Part shown: one piece after another, positions 60,132 to 64,000 of the stretch
Numbering within the stretch: position 1 is the first letter of the stretch
How the letters are laid out: every line of letters starts with the position of its first letter
Assembly (NCBI GenBank): GCA_963704355.1
Contig: OY969891.1
Span: 3,782,001 to 3,846,000 of the forward strand
From: Bog-473 sp963704355
GTDB taxonomy: Bacteria; Actinomycetota; Acidimicrobiia; Acidimicrobiales; RAAP-2
Direction of reading: 5' to 3'
Length of the DNA: 64,000 nucleotides
Notes under the pieces: model-generated
Databases searched by the model: none
Told to the model about the DNA's origin: nothing
Seen by the model: the letters and a program-made list of their open reading frames with translations, nothing else
Translations under genes and position numbers: made by a program

Positions 60132-60848
60132 ATGAGCGTGGCGATCGTGACAGGGGCATCCCGGGGGCTCGGGCAGGCACTGGCGACGGGACTGGCCCGA
60201 TCCGGCTGGTCGCTCGTCATCGACGGACGGGACGAGGCCACCTTGAATGTGGCCGCCGCCCTCATCCGAGCCGAGGCGGCCGACGGGGCCCGCGTCGTCG
60301 CCGTCCCCGGAGACATCACCGACGGGGACCATCGCCACGACCTGACCGCCGCCGCGTTCGAGCTGGGCGGGCTCGACCTCGTCGTGAACAACGCCGGGAC
60401 GCTCGGTGCGTCGCCGCTCCCCTTCCTCTCCGACTACCCGCTGGACGAGCTTCGCGTCGCCTTCGAGGTGAACGTCGTGGCGCCCCTCGGCCTGATCCAG
60501 GACGCGCTCCCGCTCCTCCTCGACTCGAAGCACCCACGCCTCGTCGACATCACCTCGGACGCCGCGGTCGAGGCCTACGAAGGCTGGGGCGGCTACGGCG
60601 CCGGCAAGGCGGCGCTCGAGCACCTCGGCGCGGTCCTGGCCGCGGAGTTCCCCACGCTGACCGTATGGTCCGTCGACCCGGGCGACCTGCGGACCGTCAT
60701 GCACCAGGCCGCGTTCCCCGGCGAGGACATCTCGGACCGGCCCGAGCCGACGACCGTGGTGCCGGCCTTCCTCGAGCTGATCGCGAGCGACCGCCCCAGC
60801 GGCCGCTACCGGGCCGCCGAGTTCGCCACCACGGGAGCACCGGCATGA
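60132..60848 (+). CDS. Short-chain dehydrogenase/reductase
   Basis: The 238-residue SDR has SVAIVTGASRGLGQALATGL for the cofactor, VVNNAGTLGASPL for N-N-A-G, Ser in LVDITSDAAV and the Tyr-x-x-x-Lys in GGYGAGKAALEHL. VDPGDLRTVMHQAAFPGED replaces the common PGxxxT loop. The ATGA overlap at 60845-60848 couples it to the QueA-like gene. Start ATG at 60132. Substrate unknown. Confidence 0.88.
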   Translation: MSVAIVTGASRGLGQALATGLARSGWSLVIDGRDEATLNVAAALIRAEAADGARVVAVPGDITDGDHRHDLTAAAFELGGLDLVVNNAGTLGASPLPFLSDYPLDELRVAFEVNVVAPLGLIQDALPLLLDSKHPRLVDITSDAAVEAYEGWGGYGAGKAALEHLGAVLAAEFPTLTVWSVDPGDLRTVMHQAAFPGEDISDRPEPTTVVPAFLELIASDRPSGRYRAAEFATTGAPA

Positions 60849-61957
60849 GCGCCCTGGCGGCTCCGGCCGACACCACCACGTTCCACGGCGACACGCTCGC
60901 AGCCCCACGGCTGCCCGAGCTGCACCCGCTCGCGTTCGAACTCCCGCCCGAGCTCGAGGCGCCCGCGCCGCCCGAGTACCGCGGCATGACGCGCGACGCC
61001 GTGCGCATGCTCGTCGCCACCAAGTCGGACGGCGCCCTCGTGCACTCGCACTTCTCCGAGCTGCCGCGCTTCCTCGACATGGGCGACCTCGTGGTGATCA
61101 ACACCTCGGGGACGCTCGCCGCCGAGCTCGATGGCACCGCACCCGACGGCTCGGCCGTCCAGGTCCACCTCTCGACCCAGCTGCCCGCCGGACTGTGGAC
61201 GCTCGAGGTCCGACGCAACGGACGTTCCTATTTGGACGCGGACCCAGGCACTACCATCCGCCTGCCCGGCGGGGGCCACGCCGCCCTGCTGGGTGCCTAC
61301 TCCCCCGGCCCCGGTGGGGTCGGCGTGCGTCTGTGGATCAGCCGGCTCGAGACGCCCGAGCGCCTCCACAGCTATCTCGCTCGATACGGTCGGCCCATCC
61401 GCTACGGCTACGTCCGTGGCAGCTACCCGATTTCGGCGTACCAGAACGTCTACGCCACCGAGCCGGGATCGGCCGAGATGCCGAGCGCCGGACGCCCCTT
61501 CACCCCCGAGGTGATCACCCGCCTGGTGGCCAAGGGCGTCGGCATCGCGCCGCTCTTGCTGCACACCGGCGTCGCCTCGCTCGAGGCCAACGAGCCGCCG
61601 TACGCCGAGTACTTCAAGGTCTCCCTCCCGACGGCGCACCGCATCAATGACACGCGGCGCTCCGGCGGGCGCGTCGTCGCGGTCGGCACCACCGTGGTGC
61701 GCGCGCTCGAGTCCGTCGTGGACGAACATGGGCACGTGCATCCGAGCGAGGGCTGGACCGAGACCATCGTCTCACCCGAGCACCCGGTTCGCTCCATCGA
61801 CGGCTTCCTGACCGGGTGGCACGAGCCCGAGGCCTCGCACCTCGCCATGCTCGAGGCCATCGCCGGGCGCCCGCTGCTCGAGGCCTCCTACGCCGCCGCG
61901 CTGGAGGAGGGCTATCTCTGGCACGAGTTCGGCGACGTCCACCTGATCTTGCCGTGA
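60845..61957 (+). CDS. QueA-like protein (tRNA ribosyltransferase-isomerase family), divergent
   Basis: The 370-residue protein is homologous to QueA, which transfers and isomerises the ribosyl group of S-adenosylmethionine onto preQ1 in tRNA to make epoxyqueuosine. Family elements: HSHFSELPRFLDMGDLVVIN with TSGTLAAELDG, HTGVASL-like segment, GTTVVRALESV and GWTETIVSPEHPVRSIDGFL. Changes at conserved places: QueA's TNFHLPxSTLLMLVSAFAG reads TGWHEPEASHLAMLEAIAG, and the opening ERDxSRLLV reads RGMTRDAVRMLV. No tgt or other queuosine gene is near. It is coupled on both sides (ATGA and GTGA overlaps) to an SDR and a SufR-like regulator, so a role outside tRNA is possible. Confidence 0.85.
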   Translation: MSALAAPADTTTFHGDTLAAPRLPELHPLAFELPPELEAPAPPEYRGMTRDAVRMLVATKSDGALVHSHFSELPRFLDMGDLVVINTSGTLAAELDGTAPDGSAVQVHLSTQLPAGLWTLEVRRNGRSYLDADPGTTIRLPGGGHAALLGAYSPGPGGVGVRLWISRLETPERLHSYLARYGRPIRYGYVRGSYPISAYQNVYATEPGSAEMPSAGRPFTPEVITRLVAKGVGIAPLLLHTGVASLEANEPPYAEYFKVSLPTAHRINDTRRSGGRVVAVGTTVVRALESVVDEHGHVHPSEGWTETIVSPEHPVRSIDGFLTGWHEPEASHLAMLEAIAGRPLLEASYAAALEEGYLWHEFGDVHLILP

Positions 61958-62685
61958 CCACGCGCCCGCCGACGGTGACCGAGGCCGGGGTGCCGACCGA
62001 GCCGGATCCCACCGGTACCGCCGGTTCCGCAGCGGCGGAGTCGCCCCTTCACCAACTGCCGACGACGCGCCGCGCCATCCTCAACCTCCTCAAGCGCCAG
62101 GGCCCGCTGAACGCGTCGGCCGTCGCCCAGGCGCTCGCTCTCACGCCGGCGGCCATCCGTCTCCAGCTGTCGCGCCTCGAAGAGGACGGGCTGCTGGCGC
62201 ACCACGACGAGGTGCCCGAGGGCGCCGGCCGGGGACGGCCCCGCCACGTCTACGAGCTGACGTCGGCCGCCGAGGCGCTCTACCCCAAGCGTTACGGCGA
62301 CCTCACGACCGAGCTCCTCGGCTACCTCGGCGGCCCCGGCGCCTCCCAGGTCGACGAGCTCTTCGAGCAGCGCCGCCAGCGGCGCGTGGCCGGGGCGCTG
62401 CCGCGCACCTCGCACCTGCCCTTCGACGAGCAGGTGGCGGCGCTGACCAAGATCCTCGACGAGGACGGCTACCTGGCCGAGGCCGAGCGGCTGCCCGACG
62501 GCAGCTGGCGCATCACCGAGCACAACTGCGCCATCTTGACCGTGGCCCACGGCTTCTCTCAGGCGTGCACGAGCGAGCTTGCGTTCATCCGCGAGGCGTT
62601 GCCCGGCGCGACGGTGCGCCGTGTCGCCCACCTGATGGACGGCGCGCACGTGTGCGCCTACGTGGTCAGCCCGCCGACGTCGTAG
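61954..62685 (+). CDS. SufR-like (DeoR/ArsR-type) transcriptional regulator
   Basis: The 243-residue regulator has a winged helix at about 28-90 (LPTTRRAILNLLKRQGPLNA, then AAIRLQLSRLEEDGLLAHHD and RPRHVYELT). The C-terminal half keeps the three cysteines of SufR: EHNCAILTVA, SQACTSELAF and GAHVCAYVV. In SufR these hold a 4Fe-4S or 2Fe-2S cluster that sets DNA binding according to iron and redox state. The GTG start overlaps the QueA-like stop (GTGA). No suf genes are adjacent; autoregulation through the dyad at 60061 is a reasonable guess. Its 3' end overlaps the convergent ACT gene by 20 bases. Confidence 0.85.
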   Translation: MTTRPPTVTEAGVPTEPDPTGTAGSAAAESPLHQLPTTRRAILNLLKRQGPLNASAVAQALALTPAAIRLQLSRLEEDGLLAHHDEVPEGAGRGRPRHVYELTSAAEALYPKRYGDLTTELLGYLGGPGASQVDELFEQRRQRRVAGALPRTSHLPFDEQVAALTKILDEDGYLAEAERLPDGSWRITEHNCAILTVAHGFSQACTSELAFIREALPGATVRRVAHLMDGAHVCAYVVSPPTS

Positions 62686-62926
62686 AGTCCGCGTCCCGGA
62701 TCTCGAGGACGGACGCGCCGTCCACTTCGTGGATCTCCTTCTGCAGCAGCTCGATCAGGTGCTGCCCACCGATCTCGATGACGAACTCGTCGACCGCCCG
62801 GCCGTCGTCGCGCTCGAGGATGTTGATGGCGACGATGTCGCCCCCCACGGCCCCGATGCGGCTGGCGACGAGTCCCAGGGCGCCGGGCCGGTCGGGCAGT
62901 CCGATGCGAACGACATACCCAGCCAT
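62666..62926 (-). CDS. ACT-domain protein
   Basis: The 86-residue protein consists of one ACT domain: VVRIGLPDRPGALGLVASRI is the conserved ligand-loop and first helix, GGDIVAINILERDD the second strand. ACT domains bind amino acids or other small effectors and usually regulate a partner. ATG at 62926. A stand-alone ACT protein next to no amino-acid gene; partner unknown. Confidence 0.85.
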   Translation of the reverse strand: MAGYVVRIGLPDRPGALGLVASRIGAVGGDIVAINILERDDGRAVDEFVIEIGGQHLIELLQKEIHEVDGASVLEIRDADSTTSAG

Positions 62927-63034
62927 GACGCAAACGTTAGGCCGTCAATGTGAACTGCCTGTTTCGAAACCTTGACGATTTCGGCGGGCCGTCGTGGCCT
63001 GCGAATACGTGGGCTGACACACCTCAGGCCCGAC

Positions 63035-63718
63035 TCATGCCGACGCCACCTTCGGCCGCGACGGGACGTACTCGTCCACGTACTCACGCTCGGAGAGCCG
63101 GGCGATCTCCTTCATCAGCTCGTCGGTGAAGGCCCGGCATTCGGTGTGGTCGTGGTTCTCCAGCGGGTGGGCGGGGTCCTCGGGCGGGTCCATCTGCATG
63201 GGCGGGCCGAAGCGGATGCGCACCGTCTTGAACGGGCGCATCCAGTTGGAGTTGACCGGCTGGACTTCGACCGTGCCCATGACACCGACGGGGATCACCG
63301 GCACGCCGCACTCCCGGGAGAGCCGGGTCACGCCGGTGCGGCCCTTGTGCACTTGCTGGTCGAGGGTGCGGGTCCCCTCCGGGTAGAGGCCGAGAATGTG
63401 GCCCTTGCCGAGCACGTCCGAGCGCGCCGTGTCGAGCGCTCGCTCCGAGGCGCTCCCGCCGCCACGCTTGATCGGGATCTGGCCGGCGGCCCGGAAGAAC
63501 CAGGCCGTCTTCCACGAGTCGAAGTACTCGGCCTTGGCGAGGAACGTCACCTTGCGCGCCACCACGAGGGGGATGAAGAACGAGTCGCAGAAGGACTGGT
63601 GGTTGGCCGCCAGCACCGCCGGGCCGTGCTTGGGGATGTTCTCGCGCCCTTCGACCTTCACCCGGAACAACAGGAGGAAGATCGGGGTCAGCACCGCCTT
63701 GAGCACCCAGTAAGCCAC
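63035..63718 (-). CDS. plsC: 1-acyl-sn-glycerol-3-phosphate acyltransferase (PlsC family)
   Basis: The 227-residue membrane-associated enzyme acylates lysophosphatidic acid to phosphatidic acid. AANHQSFCDSFF is the catalytic N-H-x-x-x-x-D motif I, GQIPIKRGGGSASERAL block II, LYPEGTRTLDQQVHKG motif III (P-E-G-T-R), and GVPVIPVGVMGT motif IV. The N-terminal VAYWVLKAVLTPIFLLLF is a membrane helix. The GTG at 63718 begins just before it; a TTG at 63727 is an alternative. Sequence further upstream in frame looks non-coding. Confidence 0.92.
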   Translation of the reverse strand: MAYWVLKAVLTPIFLLLFRVKVEGRENIPKHGPAVLAANHQSFCDSFFIPLVVARKVTFLAKAEYFDSWKTAWFFRAAGQIPIKRGGGSASERALDTARSDVLGKGHILGLYPEGTRTLDQQVHKGRTGVTRLSRECGVPVIPVGVMGTVEVQPVNSNWMRPFKTVRIRFGPPMQMDPPEDPAHPLENHDHTECRAFTDELMKEIARLSEREYVDEYVPSRPKVASA

Positions 63719-63858
63719 GTCGTCCAAGGTACCCCCCGGCGGCCCGTCCCGCACCGGTCCCGTTGCGTGCTCCCGGTTCGGCCGCGGGCTCGCTGCACCG
63801 GCTCGTGCCGATGTGATGGACTGCGGGGCCGCTCGCCCCGCGCCAAGGAGGTCCACCC

Positions 63859-64000
63859 GTGACGACTGAGACGTTGACCGCCGAACCGTTTCTTTCTGGC
63901 CTCTTCTTCGGCGAATGCCCCCGCTGGCACGACGGCCGGCTCTGGTACTCGGACTTCTTCGACCACGCCGTCTTCTCGGCGTCGCCCGAGGGTGAGCGCC
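63859..64000 (+). CDS. SMP-30/gluconolactonase-like protein, 5' part
   Basis: The gene runs off the end of the window; 47 codons are visible. FGECPRWHDGRLWYSDFF is the N-terminal blade of SMP-30/gluconolaconase/LRE-like six-bladed propellers, with the Glu that binds the calcium or zinc ion. AAGGAGGT at 63845-63852 is a strong ribosome site 6 bases before the GTG. Likely a sugar-lactone hydrolase. Confidence 0.82.
   Translation, partial: MTTETLTAEPFLSGLFFGECPRWHDGRLWYSDFFDHAVFSASPEGER

Noticed and set aside
1..64000. tRNA, rRNA, tmRNA or CRISPR arrays
   Set aside because: All gaps between genes were read on both strands; no cloverleaf with a GGTTCGA-type arm, rRNA segment or regularly spaced short repeat array was found.

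Overview
The window is high-GC DNA (GC-rich third codon positions throughout, many GTG starts, frequent ATGA/GTGA stop-start overlaps) and reads as a chromosomal segment of an actinobacterium. A two-gene LigD end-joining set, a class II (B12-dependent) ribonucleotide reductase, a DUF2510/CPBP membrane protein, a SufR-type regulator and several large secreted repeat proteins fit a deep-branching lineage such as Acidimicrobiia. That placement is inference: no rRNA, tRNA or marker-gene comparison is available here. No phage, IS transposase, CRISPR array or RNA gene was found.

Layout. 1-1353: the end of a LigD-type ligase gene, apparently frameshifted, then a separate LigD polymerase-domain gene. 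1363-8424: a decarboxylating dehydrogenase, an IPT/TIG membrane protein, an MFS porter, a phosphoribosyltransferase-hydrolase fusion and an OafA/SGNH acyltransferase. 8516-13416: a small unknown gene, a ROK sugar kinase and a complete sugar ABC importer (binding protein, ATPase, permease). 13430-21134: two convergent cell-surface genes, a PQQ-type propeller and a 2028-residue protein with 11 Ig-like repeats. 21290-34407: mixed metabolism (arylsulfatase, PanE-like reductase, SDRs, aldose epimerase, SurE, ArfB-like hydrolase, aldo/keto reductase, Nudix, NDH-2, acyl-CoA dehydrogenase, DECR-like SDR). 34665-40372: a leftward, tightly packed operon of SDR, amidohydrolase, acetoacetate-decarboxylase-like protein, second amidohydrolase, methyltransferase and, after a larger gap, an EamA-like exporter. 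40520-46556: DinB-like, membrane and secreted proteins. 46706-49153: TetR, SRPBCC and metallo-beta-lactamase genes enclosed by inward-facing copies of an iterated repeat. 49153-55501: nrdJ with an intein, its promoter with a pair of NrdR-like boxes, and glycerol kinase. 55563-64000: a large secreted multidomain protein, an SDR/QueA-like/SufR-like operon, an ACT protein, PlsC and the start of an SMP-30 gene.

How the genes may work together. The ABC importer and ROK kinase suggest sugar uptake followed by phosphorylation. The acyl-CoA dehydrogenase and DECR-like SDR form a fatty-acyl oxidation pair beside NDH-2, which could pass electrons to quinone. The 34665-40372 operon looks like an undescribed catabolic pathway for a carboxylated or cyclic compound. 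The most unusual structures are the repeat-bounded TetR cassette, the nrdJ intein and tandem regulatory boxes, the divergent QueA-like operon, and the possible thermopsin-like end of the large secreted protein.
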